Assembly (NCBI RefSeq): GCF_001425165.1
Contig: NZ_LMDU01000015.1
Coordinates: 62,001-126,000, forward strand
Length of the DNA: 64,000 nucleotides
Source of the DNA: Pelomonas sp. Root405
GTDB taxonomy: Bacteria > Pseudomonadota > Gammaproteobacteria > Burkholderiales > Burkholderiaceae_C
Reading direction: 5' to 3'
The notes beneath the pieces are model-generated. The model made no database searches and was not told the DNA's origin. It was given only the letters and a program-made list of their open reading frames with translations. Below, one piece after another: positions 8,835-19,169 of the stretch. Within the stretch, counting starts at the first letter, position 1; each line of letters begins with the position of its first letter. The translations under genes and the position numbers were made by a program.

Positions 8835-9577
8835 GCCGGGTTGTCGACGTCGATGAACTGCCAGCTCAGCCCCAGGTCCTGAGCCACCCACGCGCCCACG
8901 CCCTGCACGCCATAGCGTTCGGTCGCATGGTGGCCGGCCGCAACGAAGGCCACGCCGGTCTCGCGGGCGTAGTGGGCCTGGGGCTCCGAGATCTCACCCG
9001 TGATGAAGACGTCGGCGCCGGCCGCTATCGCCGACTCGAAGTAGCCCTGCGCGCCGCCACTGCACCAGGCAACGCGCCGCAGCGGGCGGCCGTCGCCAGA
9101 CACCACCGTGACCTCCCGGTCCAGCACGTCACGCAGTTGGCCGGTCAGCGTGTCCAGGCTGGTCGGCTCGACGGCGGCGCTGAATCCCAGGTCCTGCTCC
9201 CCGAAGCGGGCATCCGCCGTCCAGCCCAGGCGCGCGCCCAGCTGCGCGTTGTTGCCCAGCGTCGGGTGGGCGTCCAGCGGCAGGTGGTAGGCAAAGAGGT
9301 TGATGTCATGCTGGATCAAGCGGGCCAGGCGCTGCTTCATCCAGCCGGTCACGCGACCGTCCTGACCGCGCCAGAACAGGCCGTGGTGCACGAGGATGGC
9401 GTCGGCCCTGGCCGCGATGGCGGCGTCGATCAACGCGAGGCTGGCAGTGACCCCGCAGACGAGATGGCCGACCTCGGCGCGCCCCTCGACCTGCAGACCG
9501 TTCGGCCCATAATCCTTGAACCGTGCGGGCTCCAGCAACTGGGTGAGGCTGAGTTCCAGCGCAGCGCGATCGGTCAT
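8831..9577 (-). CDS. Nif3-like dinuclear metal centre protein (YbgI family)
   Basis: This 248-residue protein belongs to the widespread Nif3/YbgI family, hexameric toroids with a two-metal site, often labelled GTP cyclohydrolase I type 2 although the true role is unsettled. Metal-site motifs are seen: VHHGLFW near residue 64, YHLPLDAH near 97, and GHHATERYG near the C-terminus. It is normal in length. It is divergent from the DegS-like gene with only 14 bp between the start codons, so their promoters must overlap the coding regions. The position next to degS-tatC is the usual one in Burkholderiales. Confidence 0.9.
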   Translation of the reverse strand: MTDRAALELSLTQLLEPARFKDYGPNGLQVEGRAEVGHLVCGVTASLALIDAAIAARADAILVHHGLFWRGQDGRVTGWMKQRLARLIQHDINLFAYHLPLDAHPTLGNNAQLGARLGWTADARFGEQDLGFSAAVEPTSLDTLTGQLRDVLDREVTVVSGDGRPLRRVAWCSGGAQGYFESAIAAGADVFITGEISEPQAHYARETGVAFVAAGHHATERYGVQGVGAWVAQDLGLSWQFIDVDNPA

Positions 9578-9591
9578 GGCTTGATGGGGAT

Positions 9592-10757
<1,166 letters not shown>

Positions 10758-10770
<13 letters not shown>

Positions 10771-11558
10771 TCCGTCGCCTGCTCGGTCTCGTCGGGCGCC
10801 TTGGTGTGGCGCACGAAGTAGGTCGCCGCAAACAGCCCCACCTCGTAGAGCAGGCACATCGGGATGGCCAGCGCCAGTTGCGAGACGACATCGGGCGGCG
10901 TGATGACGGCCGCGATGACAAAGGCGACAACGATGAAATAGCCGCGCCACTCGCGCAGCTTCTCGACAGACACGATGCCCATGCGCGCCAGCACGACGAC
11001 GACGACAGGCACCTCGAAGGCCGCGCCGAAGGCGATGAACATGTTCATGACGAAGCCGAGGTAGGCCTCGATGTCAGGCGCGGCCGTGATGCTCTTGGGC
11101 GCAAAGCTCTGGATGAAGGCGAAGACCTGGCCGAAGACGAAGAAATAGCAGAACGCCACGCCCGCGAAGAACAGCAGCGTGCTGGACAGCACCAGCGGCA
11201 CGACGAGACGTTTCTCGTGCGAGTAGAGACCCGGGGCGACGAAGGCCCAGGCTTGGTAGAGCACCACCGGCAGCGCCATCATGAAGCCGGCGAGCATGGT
11301 GATCTTGATGGGCACGAAAAACGGTGCGATGACGTTGGTGGCGATCATCGTCGTGCCGGCCGGCAGGTGGGCCACCAGCGGGGCGGCGAGCAAATCGTAG
11401 AGCGCGCCCGGGCCGGGATAGAAGGCCAGCGCGCCAAAGCAGACGGCCACGGCGATGAAGGCGCGCAGCAGCCGATCGCGCAATTCCATCAGGTGGGCGA
11501 CGAAGGGCTGTTCTGTACCGGCCAGTTCGTCGTGGTCGGGTTTCTGGAAAGAGCTCAT
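10758..11558 (-). CDS. tatC: Twin-arginine translocase subunit TatC
   Basis: TatC is the multi-spanning core of the Tat translocon and, with TatB, recognises the twin-arginine signal of folded cargo. The protein has 266 residues with six hydrophobic helices and the signature [15 protein letters not shown] near the N-terminus, plus the conserved FxPK-like periplasmic loop ([18 protein letters not shown]). ATG 11558 is chosen because it overlaps the tatB stop by 4 bp; the longer frame to 11645 lies inside tatB. Likely cargo in this window includes the Rieske protein and RR-signal proteins of the glucan locus. Confidence 0.97.
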
Positions 11559-12031
11559 CGATGAATGCCCGGAGGCCTGAATCTGGCCACGCGAGCCGCG
11601 CCGGACTGGGTATGTCGCTTCACACCCGCCTTCTGCTTGAACCACATCGGCGTGGCACCGCGCTTGAGGCGCCAGTTCTTCTTGGGATGCCGGTACTCGG
11701 GCGGCGGCGCCGCGAGCGAGGTCGATTCGTAGGATGAATCACTCGTCACGTCGCGCCAGGACTGGTCGAAGGCCTGGGTGGCCGAATCCACTTCCTGCCG
11801 CACGCTCTGCTCGACGTCCTGCACCGCGCTCTGGAACTGGGTCTTCATCTTCTGAAGCTCCTCCAGCTCGATGGAACGGTTGACTTCGGCCTTCACGTCG
11901 GACACATAGCGCTGCGCCTTGCCGAGCAGCGTCCCCACCGTGCGCGCCACACGCGGCAGCTTCTCGGGGCCGATGACGATCAGGGCCACCGCGCCGATCA
12001 GCGCGATCTTGTCGAAACCAAAATCAAGCAC
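11555..12031 (-). CDS. tatB: Twin-arginine translocase subunit TatB
   Basis: TatB works with TatC in signal-peptide recognition at the inner membrane. The protein has 158 residues: one N-terminal membrane helix ([21 protein letters not shown]), the TatA/B hinge with Gly-Pro-Glu, a long amphipathic helix to about residue 100, and a disordered, basic tail. The Glu after the GP hinge (GPEKLP) favours TatB over TatA. It lies 15 bp after tatA and overlaps tatC by 4 bp. Confidence 0.95.
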   Translation of the reverse strand: MLDFGFDKIALIGAVALIVIGPEKLPRVARTVGTLLGKAQRYVSDVKAEVNRSIELEELQKMKTQFQSAVQDVEQSVRQEVDSATQAFDQSWRDVTSDSSYESTSLAAPPPEYRHPKKNWRLKRGATPMWFKQKAGVKRHTQSGAARVARFRPPGIHR

Positions 12032-12046
12032 TCGTCAGGCTCGACA

Positions 12047-12289
12047 TCAGGACTTGGTCTTGGCGTCGACGTCAACCGTGTTCGGGTCGTTGACCTTGTG
12101 GGCGGTGACTTGCTGGGGCGGCGTGGCGGGCGTCGTTTCCGACGTGGTGCCACCGTCCTTGATGCCATCCTTGAAACCCTTGACGGCGCCCCCCAGATCC
12201 TTGCCGATGTTGGTGAGCTTCTTGGTGCCAAAGACGAGGACGATGATCAGCAGCACGATCAACCAATGCCAGATGCTGAATGAACCCAT
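12047..12289 (-). CDS. tatA: Twin-arginine translocase subunit TatA
   Basis: TatA forms the size-variable translocation assembly of the Tat system. The 80-residue protein begins [25 protein letters not shown], where a short membrane helix, an FGTKKL hinge and an amphipathic helix ([18 protein letters not shown]) are diagnostic; an acidic/polar tail follows. ATG 12289 has a GGAGAAAC site just upstream, so the longer in-frame start at 12370 is rejected. It is first of tatABC and 120 bp downstream of hinT; that gap holds no gene and only a weak 6-bp dyad at 12380-12395. Confidence 0.96.
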   Translation of the reverse strand: MGSFSIWHWLIVLLIIVLVFGTKKLTNIGKDLGGAVKGFKDGIKDGGTTSETTPATPPQQVTAHKVNDPNTVDVDAKTKS

Positions 12290-12409
12290 GATGTTTCTCC
12301 GGTGAGGACTGTCTGGAATTCTAGGTGAGGCCCTTGTGCGCGCCGACTCCCATTCGGGGAGCCGCGTCAAAAGCGCTCCTAGTGCGCAGGCACTATGTGT
12401 GGTCCCGGC

Positions 12410-12757
12410 TCAGCCTTTCAACCAGGGGCGGGGGCCGCCCATCACGTGCAGATGCAAATGATGGACTTCCTGGCCGCCGTCGTGGCCGGTGTTGATGACA
12501 TGGCGGAAACCATTTGTCACCCCCAACTCCCTCATCAGCCGCGGGCCGAGGGCCGCCATGCGACCCAGCAGCGGCGCCTCGGTCTCGGTCACCTCGGCCA
12601 TGGACGCGATGTGGCGCTTGGGGATGATGAGGACGTGCACCGGCGCCCACGGATGGATGTCGTGGAAGGCGAGCAGTTCCTCGTCTTCGTAGACCTTCTT
12701 GCTCGGGATCTGGCCGGCGACGATCTTGCAGAAGAGGCAGTTCGGGTCAGCGCTCAT
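12410..12757 (-). CDS. hinT: HIT-family nucleotide phosphoramidase (HinT)
   Basis: HinT proteins hydrolyse purine nucleoside phosphoramidates such as AMP-lysine in the cytosol. The 115-residue protein has the N-terminal [20 protein letters not shown] signature and the C-terminal histidine triad [11 protein letters not shown], where the middle His is the nucleophile. Its start overlaps the hisE stop by 4 bp, so it is translated with the histidine genes. The hisE-hinT-tat order is a familiar Burkholderiales arrangement. Confidence 0.95.
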   Translation of the reverse strand: MSADPNCLFCKIVAGQIPSKKVYEDEELLAFHDIHPWAPVHVLIIPKRHIASMAEVTETEAPLLGRMAALGPRLMRELGVTNGFRHVINTGHDGGQEVHHLHLHVMGGPRPWLKG

Positions 12758-13080
12758 GGCTGGTTTCCTCGTTGGGCGAATTCAGTCAGGCCCGACAGGC
12801 CTTCACGGCGTGCAAGCTCGGCCAGCACGTCCTCAGGCTTCAGGTCGAAATGGGCCAAAGCGACCATGCTGTGGAACCACAGGTCGGCCACTTCATAGAC
12901 CACTTTCTGCGGGTCGCCGTCCTTGGCGGCCATGACCGTCTCGGTGGCTTCCTCACCGACCTTCTTCAAGATCGCATCCAAGCCCTTGTCGAAGAGCTTG
13001 GCGACATAACTGGTCGAAGGATCGGCACCCTTGCGGGATTCGATGGCCGCGCCGACGCGGCGGAGGATGTCGTCACTCAT
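12754..13080 (-). CDS. hisE: Phosphoribosyl-ATP diphosphatase
   Basis: HisE removes pyrophosphate from phosphoribosyl-ATP, the second step of histidine biosynthesis. The 108-residue protein is an all-helical MazG-like enzyme. The conserved core [18 protein letters not shown] and [13 protein letters not shown] provides the acidic Mg-binding residues. It overlaps hisI by 8 bp and hinT by 4 bp. In this organism HisE and HisI are separate proteins, not the fused enterobacterial HisIE. Confidence 0.95.
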   Translation of the reverse strand: MSDDILRRVGAAIESRKGADPSTSYVAKLFDKGLDAILKKVGEEATETVMAAKDGDPQKVVYEVADLWFHSMVALAHFDLKPEDVLAELARREGLSGLTEFAQRGNQP

Positions 13081-13462
13081 AGATCTTGTTGGGGTCTTTC
13101 AGCACGGGCTCGGTGATGCCCCAGACGCCGTTCTCCAGCTTCTGGAAAAAGCAGCTGTGGCGGCCAGTATGGCAAGCGATGCCTGGATCATGGCCGAGTT
13201 GCGTGACGGTCAGCAGCACCACGTCGTTGTCACAGTCCATGCGGATGGCATGCACCTGCTGGAAGTGGCCGCTCTCCTCGCCCTTGTGCCAGAGCTTGGC
13301 GCGCGAACGGCTCCAGTAGACAGCCTGGCCGCGCTCCGCCGTCAGCGCCAAAGCGTCGCGGTTCATCCACGCAAACATCAGCACGTCGCCCGTGCCCTGC
13401 TCCTGGGCGATGACGGGCACCAGGCCCTTGTCGTCCCACTTCACTTCGTCAAGCCAACTCAT
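13073..13462 (-). CDS. hisI: Phosphoribosyl-AMP cyclohydrolase
   Basis: HisI opens the purine ring of phosphoribosyl-AMP, step three of histidine synthesis. The 129-residue protein starts [13 protein letters not shown]. It holds the Mg site MDCDND and the zinc ligands in [10 protein letters not shown], all intact. ATG 13462 matches the usual N-terminus of relatives and leaves 4 bp to the mutT stop; a further in-frame ATG at 13498 would overlap mutT by 32 bp and is less likely. The other his genes that often precede it are not adjacent here. Confidence 0.95.
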   Translation of the reverse strand: MSWLDEVKWDDKGLVPVIAQEQGTGDVLMFAWMNRDALALTAERGQAVYWSRSRAKLWHKGEESGHFQQVHAIRMDCDNDVVLLTVTQLGHDPGIACHTGRHSCFFQKLENGVWGITEPVLKDPNKIYE

Positions 13463-13466
13463 GTTT

Positions 13467-13892
13467 TCAATCCAGGTGAGTGGGGCCGACGTATTCACGT
13501 TCTTCGGCGAACCACTTCAGCACGGGAATGGTGCCCGGCAACACGGGGACGACCTGCACCGGCAGGTTGGCCCAGGCCATCTGCTGGCCTTCCAGCATCT
13601 GGAATTCACCCTGCCAGTCGAACACCTTGCAGAAGTTCAGGCGTACGCGCGCATGGGGATAGTCCATGACCAGCGTCTGCCACGGATGAGCCGCACCGAT
13701 CTGCACACCAAGCTCCTCGCGCAGTTCGCGGGCCAGCGCCTGCTCGACGCTTTCGCCGGCCTCGACCTTGCCGCCCGGAAACTCCCAGTAGCCGGCGTAG
13801 ACCTTGCCCTCGGGGCGCGATGTCAGCAGGAACTGGCCGTCAGGTGCAACGAGAACGCCGACGGCGACTTCAGTGATTTCGCGCTCGGTCAT
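13467..13892 (-). CDS. mutT: NUDIX hydrolase, MutT-like 8-oxo-dGTP diphosphatase
   Basis: MutT-type enzymes cleanse oxidised dGTP from the nucleotide pool to prevent transversions. The 141-residue protein has a full Nudix box, beginning [20 protein letters not shown] and ending ELGV. The flanking [11 protein letters not shown] is typical of MutT rather than other Nudix enzymes. Its start overlaps the DUF815 ATPase stop by 4 bp, a pairing usual in Burkholderiales. Its downstream join to hisI is unusual. Confidence 0.88.
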   Translation of the reverse strand: MTEREITEVAVGVLVAPDGQFLLTSRPEGKVYAGYWEFPGGKVEAGESVEQALARELREELGVQIGAAHPWQTLVMDYPHARVRLNFCKVFDWQGEFQMLEGQQMAWANLPVQVVPVLPGTIPVLKWFAEEREYVGPTHLD

Positions 13893-14755
13893 TCGGCGCG
13901 CCCCGCCATGTCACGTGCGAACTGGTAGGCCACCCGGCCCGAGCGGGAGCCGCGCTCCAGCGCCCAGATCAGCGCCTGCTGTCGAGCGCCGGCTATGGCC
14001 CCGTCATCCAGCCCGAAGTGCCGCAGCCACTGCGCCACGATGGCCAGGTACTCGTTCTGACTGAAGGGGTAGAAGCTGATCCACAGCCCGAAGCGCTCCG
14101 ACAGCGAAATCTTTTCCTCCACGGCCTCGCCAGGGTGGATCTCCCCATGCTCGCCGTGCGAGCCCGCCAGGTTGTCGACCATTTTTTCGGGCAGCAGGTG
14201 GCGGCGGTTGCTGGTGGCGTAGATCAGCACGTTGTCGCCGGCGGCGGCCACCGAGCCGTCGAGCACGCTCTTCAACGCCTTGTAGCTGGCCTCACCTTCG
14301 TCGAAGCTCAAGTCATCGCAGAAAACAACGAAGCGCTCCGGCCGCGCAGCGACCTGCTCGACCAGGTCCGGCAGGTCGACGAGGTCGGCTTTGTCGACCT
14401 CGATGAGGCGCAGGCCCTGGCCAGCAAACTCGTTGAGCACGGCCTTGATCAGCGAGCTTTTCCCCGTGCCCTTGGCGCCCGTCAGCAGCACGTTGTTGGC
14501 CGGCCGACCGGCGACGAACTGGGCCGTGTTGCGCAGCAGCCTCTCCTTCTGCGGTTCCACCTCCTGCAGGTCCGACAGGCGAATGCGGCTGACGGCACGC
14601 ACCGGCTCCAGCACGAGGGCACCATGGCGGCGGCGGGCGCGGAATGCGGTCGACGCAGCCCAATCGGGCGGCGTGGCGGCATGGGGCAGCACGGCTTCAA
14701 GCCGGGTCAGCAGGCCCTCGGCGCGGGCGAGAAAGGATTCCAGAGCGGCAGACAT
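13889..14755 (-). CDS. DUF815 family P-loop ATPase
   Basis: This AAA+-like ATPase of unknown cellular role has 288 residues. Walker A is GAKGTGKSS (about residue 96) and Walker B is FVVFCDDLSFDEGE. A sensor-like YATSNRRHLLPE segment follows, then FGLWISFYPFSQNEYL, characteristic of DUF815. No signal or membrane segment is seen. It is first of the DUF815-mutT pair, and its start region is 13 bp beyond the slmA stop, on the same strand. Confidence 0.9.
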   Translation of the reverse strand: MSAALESFLARAEGLLTRLEAVLPHAATPPDWAASTAFRARRRHGALVLEPVRAVSRIRLSDLQEVEPQKERLLRNTAQFVAGRPANNVLLTGAKGTGKSSLIKAVLNEFAGQGLRLIEVDKADLVDLPDLVEQVAARPERFVVFCDDLSFDEGEASYKALKSVLDGSVAAAGDNVLIYATSNRRHLLPEKMVDNLAGSHGEHGEIHPGEAVEEKISLSERFGLWISFYPFSQNEYLAIVAQWLRHFGLDDGAIAGARQQALIWALERGSRSGRVAYQFARDMAGRAE

Positions 14756-14768
14756 GCCGCCAGTGTAG

Positions 14769-15392
14769 TTAGCCGATGCTTCTCAGAGAGGCTTCCAACT
14801 GCTCCGTCGGCAGCCGCTTGAACCCTGAGCGTGCATAGCGCTGCAGCCGGCCGATGATGAAGCTGACCCAGACCGACGCCTGGGCGTTGGCCTGCACCGT
14901 CGGCGTCATCGAACCTTGAGCCTCAGCCGCCGTGCGCAGCACTTGGCGCAGCGACGACTCGATGCGGTCGAAGAACTGGTTCATGCGTGCCACCAGCCGC
15001 TCGTTCTCGTAGACCAGCGCATCGCCCACCATGACACGCGCCATGCCGGGGTTCTTTTCTCCGAACTGCAGGATGACGCTGGCGATGCGCGCGGCCTTGC
15101 CGGGCAATGGCAACGGAAGCGGCGAGTCCGCGATCTGGTTGACCAAGCCGAAGACGCTGCCTTCGATGAAGTCGATCAGCGCCTCGAACATCTGCGCCTT
15201 GCTGGCGAAGTGGCGGTAGAGCGCCGCCTCGCTGACATCCAGCCTGGCCGCCAGCGCCGCCGTCGTGATGCGGTCGGCGCCGGGTTGCTCCAGCATGCCG
15301 GCCAGCACCTGCAGGATCTGTGTGCGGCGCTCGCCCGGCTTGGGGCGTTTCCTGGGAGCGGTGCTGTCGTCAGGCGGGGCGGCGGCGTCCAT
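14769..15392 (-). CDS. slmA: TetR-family nucleoid occlusion factor SlmA
   Basis: SlmA binds specific chromosomal sites and stops FtsZ assembly over the nucleoid. The 207-residue protein has an N-terminal helix-turn-helix (RRTQILQVLAGML, ITTAALAARLDVSEAALYRHF, SKAQMFEALIDFIE), matching SlmA better than generic TetR proteins. An N-terminal basic, Pro-rich extension is present. The position near a pyrimidine 5'-nucleotidase and argB is the usual betaproteobacterial neighbourhood for slmA and supports the name. Confidence 0.9.
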   Translation of the reverse strand: MDAAAPPDDSTAPRKRPKPGERRTQILQVLAGMLEQPGADRITTAALAARLDVSEAALYRHFASKAQMFEALIDFIEGSVFGLVNQIADSPLPLPLPGKAARIASVILQFGEKNPGMARVMVGDALVYENERLVARMNQFFDRIESSLRQVLRTAAEAQGSMTPTVQANAQASVWVSFIIGRLQRYARSGFKRLPTEQLEASLRSIG

Positions 15393-15402
15393 GCGGCGGA
15401 TG

Positions 15403-16089
15403 CTAATCGCGCAGCCAGCCGAGGCGGCGTGCCTCGTAGATCGCCTCGACCTTGGAGCGCACGTGCAGCTTGCGATAGACGCGCTTCACATAGGTCATCA
15501 CCGTGTGCGGCGACACCTGCATGAACTGCGCGATCTCGTCGAAGGTGAAGCCCTTGGCAGCCAGATGCAGCACCCGCGACTCCTGCTCGGACAGGGCGAC
15601 CACTTCCTCGTCCGCCATCGTCGCGGCCATGGCTTCCGGCGAAGGGCCGGTGGAACCTTGCGCGCCGGGCGCCAGACGAACCAGCAGGCGGCGGGCAATG
15701 ATGGGGCTGATAGGGCTGCCACCGGCCCGCAGGGAGCGCAGTTGGCCGGGCAGGTCCAGCGCCAGGCTGTCCTTGAGCAGATAGCCGGTGGCGCCGGCCT
15801 CGATGCTGGCCACCACATGCTGCTCGTCACCGAACACCGAGATCACCATGACCTCGCACTGCGGCCGCGTTTGGGCCGCATGGCGGATCAGCTCGATGCC
15901 GCTGCCGCCGGGCAGGTCCAGGTCGACCAGCAGCACGTCGGGCTGCAGTTGATCGAACATGCGCCGGCCCTGGGGCAGGTCGGGCGCAATGCCCAGCAGC
16001 TCGATATCGGGCACATTGCCCAGCGCATGCGTGAACGCGTCGCGGAAGCGAGCTTGGTCTTCGACGATCAGGACCGAGAACGGGGACAT
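15403..16089 (-). CDS. Orphan LuxR/NarL-type response regulator
   Basis: This two-component regulator has 228 residues. An N-terminal receiver domain (1-120) has acidic residues VEDQ, phospho-acceptor Asp56 in LLVDLDLPGGSG and Lys in YLLKDS. The C-terminal LuxR helix-turn-helix (about 165-225) contains LSEQESRVLHLAAKGFTFDEIA and SPHTVMTYVKRVYRKL. No histidine kinase gene is nearby, so the partner is unknown. ATG 16089 gives the standard receiver start; the frame continues upstream only as shadow sequence. It sits between slmA and the nucleotidase gene, which normally adjoin. Confidence 0.88.
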   Translation of the reverse strand: MSPFSVLIVEDQARFRDAFTHALGNVPDIELLGIAPDLPQGRRMFDQLQPDVLLVDLDLPGGSGIELIRHAAQTRPQCEVMVISVFGDEQHVVASIEAGATGYLLKDSLALDLPGQLRSLRAGGSPISPIIARRLLVRLAPGAQGSTGPSPEAMAATMADEEVVALSEQESRVLHLAAKGFTFDEIAQFMQVSPHTVMTYVKRVYRKLHVRSKVEAIYEARRLGWLRD

Positions 16090-16166
16090 GGACTCTGTGG
16101 ACTTTCCAAACGCGAGGAAGTCGTATTGTCGGGCGAGGATAACCCCTTGCCTCCCGCCGCCTTCCT

Positions 16167-16847
16167 TCAGAAATGGGGAGAGCGTAACAAGGCCGCCAAG
16201 GACCGCACGCGCCGGCTCACATAGACGGGCCGCCGGTGCAGGCCCGCCGCACCCGCACCGCGCAGCCAGCGCTGCATCCAGACGGTTCGCAGGCCCAGGC
16301 CGCGGGCGGTCTTCTGGTGCACCAGCGTGTCCTCGACAAGGATGCAGCGCCGCGCCGGCACGCCGAGGCGGGCCAGCACGATGCGGAACATGCGCGCATC
16401 CGGCTTGGGGCGAGACTGGCCGAAGCAGCTCATGTCCTCGATGCAAACCAGGCCTTCGAAGACGTCGCGCAGGCCCAGCTTGGCCAGCACGCGCTCCGCA
16501 TAGACGCGCGGCGCATTGGTCATCAGGAACTTGCGGCCCGGCAGCCGGCGCAGCGCCGCCAGGTCATGCGCATGGCCGTGCAGATGGGCGTCCAGCCCCG
16601 GCAGCAGATGCGTCTCGTGCAGGAAGTGCGCCGCTTTGACGCCATGGTGGCGTTGCAACCCGGTCAGCGTGGCCCCATAGCGCAACCAGTAGCGGTGGCG
16701 CAGCGCCACAGCCTCGTCCTCGGGCAGCCCGAGGTGGGTGACGATGTAGGCCGTCATCGACGCGTTCAATTCCTTGAACGCCCGGTGCGAGGCGTTGTGC
16801 AGCGTGTCGTCGAGGTCGAACAGCCAGACCTGGTCGCGGGGGTTCAC
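16167..16847 (-). CDS. HAD-family pyrimidine 5'-nucleotidase
   Basis: This HAD phosphatase likely dephosphorylates pyrimidine nucleoside monophosphates. The 226-residue protein has motif [12 protein letters not shown], motif II FLMTNAP, Lys motif [10 protein letters not shown] and motif IV ILVEDT. The helical cap and length match the pyrimidine 5'-nucleotidase (SDT1/PPM-like) group that commonly sits beside argB in Burkholderiales. Its start overlaps the argB stop by 4 bp. The C-terminal 30 residues are basic. Confidence 0.87.
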   Translation of the reverse strand: MNPRDQVWLFDLDDTLHNASHRAFKELNASMTAYIVTHLGLPEDEAVALRHRYWLRYGATLTGLQRHHGVKAAHFLHETHLLPGLDAHLHGHAHDLAALRRLPGRKFLMTNAPRVYAERVLAKLGLRDVFEGLVCIEDMSCFGQSRPKPDARMFRIVLARLGVPARRCILVEDTLVHQKTARGLGLRTVWMQRWLRGAGAAGLHRRPVYVSRRVRSLAALLRSPHF

Positions 16848-17749
16848 CGGGAGGAAATCATCGTGCCATACGCCTGGTCCGTCAGCACTTCCAGCAGCAT
16901 GGAGTGCGGCACCCGGCCGTCGATGATGTGGACGGCGTTGACGCCGCTCTTGGCCGCGTCGATGGCACCGGCGATCTTGGGGATCATGCCGCCGCTGATC
17001 GTGCCGTCGGCCACCAGTTCGTCGATGCGGCGTGGGGTCAGCTCGGTCAGCAGCTCGCCGTTCTTGTCCAGCACGCCGCGGATGTTCGTCAGCATCAGCA
17101 GCTTCTCGGCCTGCAGCACGGTGGCCAGCTTGGCGGCCACGACGTCGGCATTGATGTTGTAGCTCTCGTTGTGCTCGCCGAAGCCGATAGGACTGACGAC
17201 CGGGATGAACTGGTCATCCTGCAGCGCCTTCACGACGCTGGGGTCGATGGCGACGATGTCTCCGACCTGGCCGACGTCGTGCTCCTTGGCCGGGTCGTCC
17301 TTGTCCATCATCTTGAGCTTCTTGGCGCGGATCATGCCGCCGTCGCGCCCCGTCAGGCCCACGGCCTTGCCACCGGCGGCATTGATAAGTCCGACGATGT
17401 CCTGCTGCACCTGGCCGGCCAGCACCCATTCGACGACTTCCATGGTCTCCTCGTCGGTGACGCGCATGCCCTGCACGAACTCACCCTTCTTGCCCAGGCG
17501 GCTCAGGGCGCCCTCGATCTGCGGCCCGCCGCCGTGCACGACGATGGGGTTCAGGCCGACCAGCTTCAGCAACACCACGTCCTCGGCGAAGTCCTGCTGC
17601 AGGGCCGGGTCGGTCATCGCATTGCCGCCGTATTTGATGACGATGGTCTTGCCGTGGAACTTGCGGATATAGGGCAAGGCCTGCGAAAGGATCTCGGCCT
17701 TCTCGCGCGGCGCGATGTGGGAGACGTCGGTGGTGTGGGGGGTGGTCAT
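16844..17749 (-). CDS. argB: Acetylglutamate kinase
   Basis: ArgB phosphorylates N-acetylglutamate, the second step of arginine biosynthesis. The 301-residue protein carries KYGGNAM (phosphate-binding Lys), [27 protein letters not shown] split across the substrate site, and a C-terminal [15 protein letters not shown] segment. The N-terminal helix ([20 protein letters not shown]) is the kind found in arginine-inhibitable hexameric enzymes. ATG 17749 fits the family start. It is co-transcribed with the nucleotidase gene and divergent from the cation efflux gene. Confidence 0.96.
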   Translation of the reverse strand: MTTPHTTDVSHIAPREKAEILSQALPYIRKFHGKTIVIKYGGNAMTDPALQQDFAEDVVLLKLVGLNPIVVHGGGPQIEGALSRLGKKGEFVQGMRVTDEETMEVVEWVLAGQVQQDIVGLINAAGGKAVGLTGRDGGMIRAKKLKMMDKDDPAKEHDVGQVGDIVAIDPSVVKALQDDQFIPVVSPIGFGEHNESYNINADVVAAKLATVLQAEKLLMLTNIRGVLDKNGELLTELTPRRIDELVADGTISGGMIPKIAGAIDAAKSGVNAVHIIDGRVPHSMLLEVLTDQAYGTMISSR

Positions 17750-17838
17750 GCGCGGGCTCCGAGGGAATGCGCGGCATTCTAGGAAGAGCCGGCCCTCCTC
17801 GGGTCGATAGACGGCGCGCACCCCTGGAGAATGGCGCC

Positions 17839-18732
17839 ATGCAGGCCCGCTCCTACCTCAAGCTCTCCGTCGCGACCGCTGTCGTGACGATTGCGCTGAA
17901 GACGGCCGCCTGGTGGTGGACCGGCTCGGTCAGCCTGGCGGCCGATGCACTGGAGTCGCTCGTCAATCTGGCCGGCGCGGTCTTCGCGCTCGCGATGGTG
18001 ACGCTCGCTGCCCAGCCGGCGGACGACAACCACCCCTACGGCCACCACAAGGCCGAGTACTTCTCCAGCGGCTTCGAGGGCATCCTCATCATCGCGGCGG
18101 CACTGGGCATCCTGTGGGGCGCGGTGGACCGCTGGCGCCACCCGCAGCCGCTTGAAGCCCTCGGCCTGGGCGTGTCCCTGACCATCATCAGTTCAGTGCT
18201 GAACGGCGCGCTGGCCTGGGCCATGTTGCGCAAGGCGCGGGAAGTGCGGTCGGTTGCGCTGGAAGGTGACGCGCGGCACCTGATCACCGACGTCTGGACC
18301 TCGGCGGGCGTCGTCGCCGGCCTGATCGGCGTCATCGCGACGGGCTGGCAGTGGCTGGACCCGCTGCTGGCCGGCCTCGTCGCGTTGAACATCCTGCGCG
18401 AAGGCGTGCACCTGCTTCGCAAGTCCACCGGCGGGCTGATGGACGAGGCACTGGACGCCGAATCGCTGGCCAACGTGCAGGCGGTGCTGGACAGCCATGG
18501 CCAGCCACAGACGGTGCGCTTCGACCACGTCTTCAGCCGCGTGGCCGGCCAGCGTCGCTTTGTGGACCTGCACATGCATGTACCGGCGCGCTGGACGCTG
18601 AGCCGCGCTGCCGCCGTGCGCGGCGAGGTCGAAGAAGCGCTGATGCGTGCGGTGCCCGGATTGCGGGTCAGCATCCAGCTGCTGCCCATGGATGTGGAGC
18701 CCCACATGCTGGATGAGGAGGACTTGGTGTGA
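17839..18732 (+). CDS. Cation diffusion facilitator (Zn/Fe/Mn efflux)
   Basis: This CDF-family antiporter has 297 residues, about six membrane helices and a cytosolic C-terminal domain. The transport-site residues are visible as [12 protein letters not shown] in TM2 and [15 protein letters not shown] in TM5; the [13 protein letters not shown] loop is typical of FieF-like members. The first site reads DALES rather than the more common DSLVD/DGLHS, so metal preference cannot be called. It starts at ATG 17839 and overlaps dtd (GTGA). Confidence 0.9.
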   Translation: MQARSYLKLSVATAVVTIALKTAAWWWTGSVSLAADALESLVNLAGAVFALAMVTLAAQPADDNHPYGHHKAEYFSSGFEGILIIAAALGILWGAVDRWRHPQPLEALGLGVSLTIISSVLNGALAWAMLRKAREVRSVALEGDARHLITDVWTSAGVVAGLIGVIATGWQWLDPLLAGLVALNILREGVHLLRKSTGGLMDEALDAESLANVQAVLDSHGQPQTVRFDHVFSRVAGQRRFVDLHMHVPARWTLSRAAAVRGEVEEALMRAVPGLRVSIQLLPMDVEPHMLDEEDLV

Positions 18733-19169
18733 TCGCGGTGTTGCAAAGGGTGCGCGAGGCGCGCGTGGAAGTGGGTGGCGAGGTCATCGGCGCCATCGGC
18801 CCGGGCCTGTTGATGCTGATCTGCGCCGAGCCGGCCGACACCGTGGCGACGGCCGAAAAGCTCATCGCCAAAGTGCTGAAGCTGCGCATCTTCAGCGACG
18901 CCGCCGGGAAGATGAACCGCAGCCTGCAGGACGTGGGTGGCGGCCTGCTCATCGTCAGCCAGTTCACGCTGGCGGCGGACGTCAGCGCCGGCAACCGGCC
19001 CAGCTTCACCGGCGCGGCGCCGGCTGAAGCAGGCCGGCGGCTCTACGAGCACACGCTGGCGTTCGCGCGCCAGCAGCACCCGGTGGTCGCGAGCGGCGAG
19101 TTCGGCGCGGACATGCAGGTGCACCTGGTCAACGACGGGCCAGTCACCATCCCGATGCGAATGGCCTAA
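18729..19169 (+). CDS. dtd: D-aminoacyl-tRNA deacylase
   Basis: Dtd hydrolyses D-amino acids wrongly attached to tRNA, for example D-Tyr-tRNA. The 146-residue protein begins [15 protein letters not shown] and has the active-site SQFTL motif and the C-terminal NDGPVTIPM (NxGPVT) motif. Translation starts at GTG 18729, overlapping the CDF stop. In this window it may be functionally relevant that a D-amino-acid catabolic locus lies 28 kb away, though dtd is a general housekeeping gene. It overlaps the convergent GH94 gene by 4 bp. Confidence 0.95.
   Translation: MIAVLQRVREARVEVGGEVIGAIGPGLLMLICAEPADTVATAEKLIAKVLKLRIFSDAAGKMNRSLQDVGGGLLIVSQFTLAADVSAGNRPSFTGAAPAEAGRRLYEHTLAFARQQHPVVASGEFGADMQVHLVNDGPVTIPMRMA

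Noticed and set aside
12380-12395. Dyad TAGTGC-GCAG-GCACTA between hinT and tatA
   Set aside because: The arms are only 6 bp with no T-run or known binding-site shape; it may be chance.
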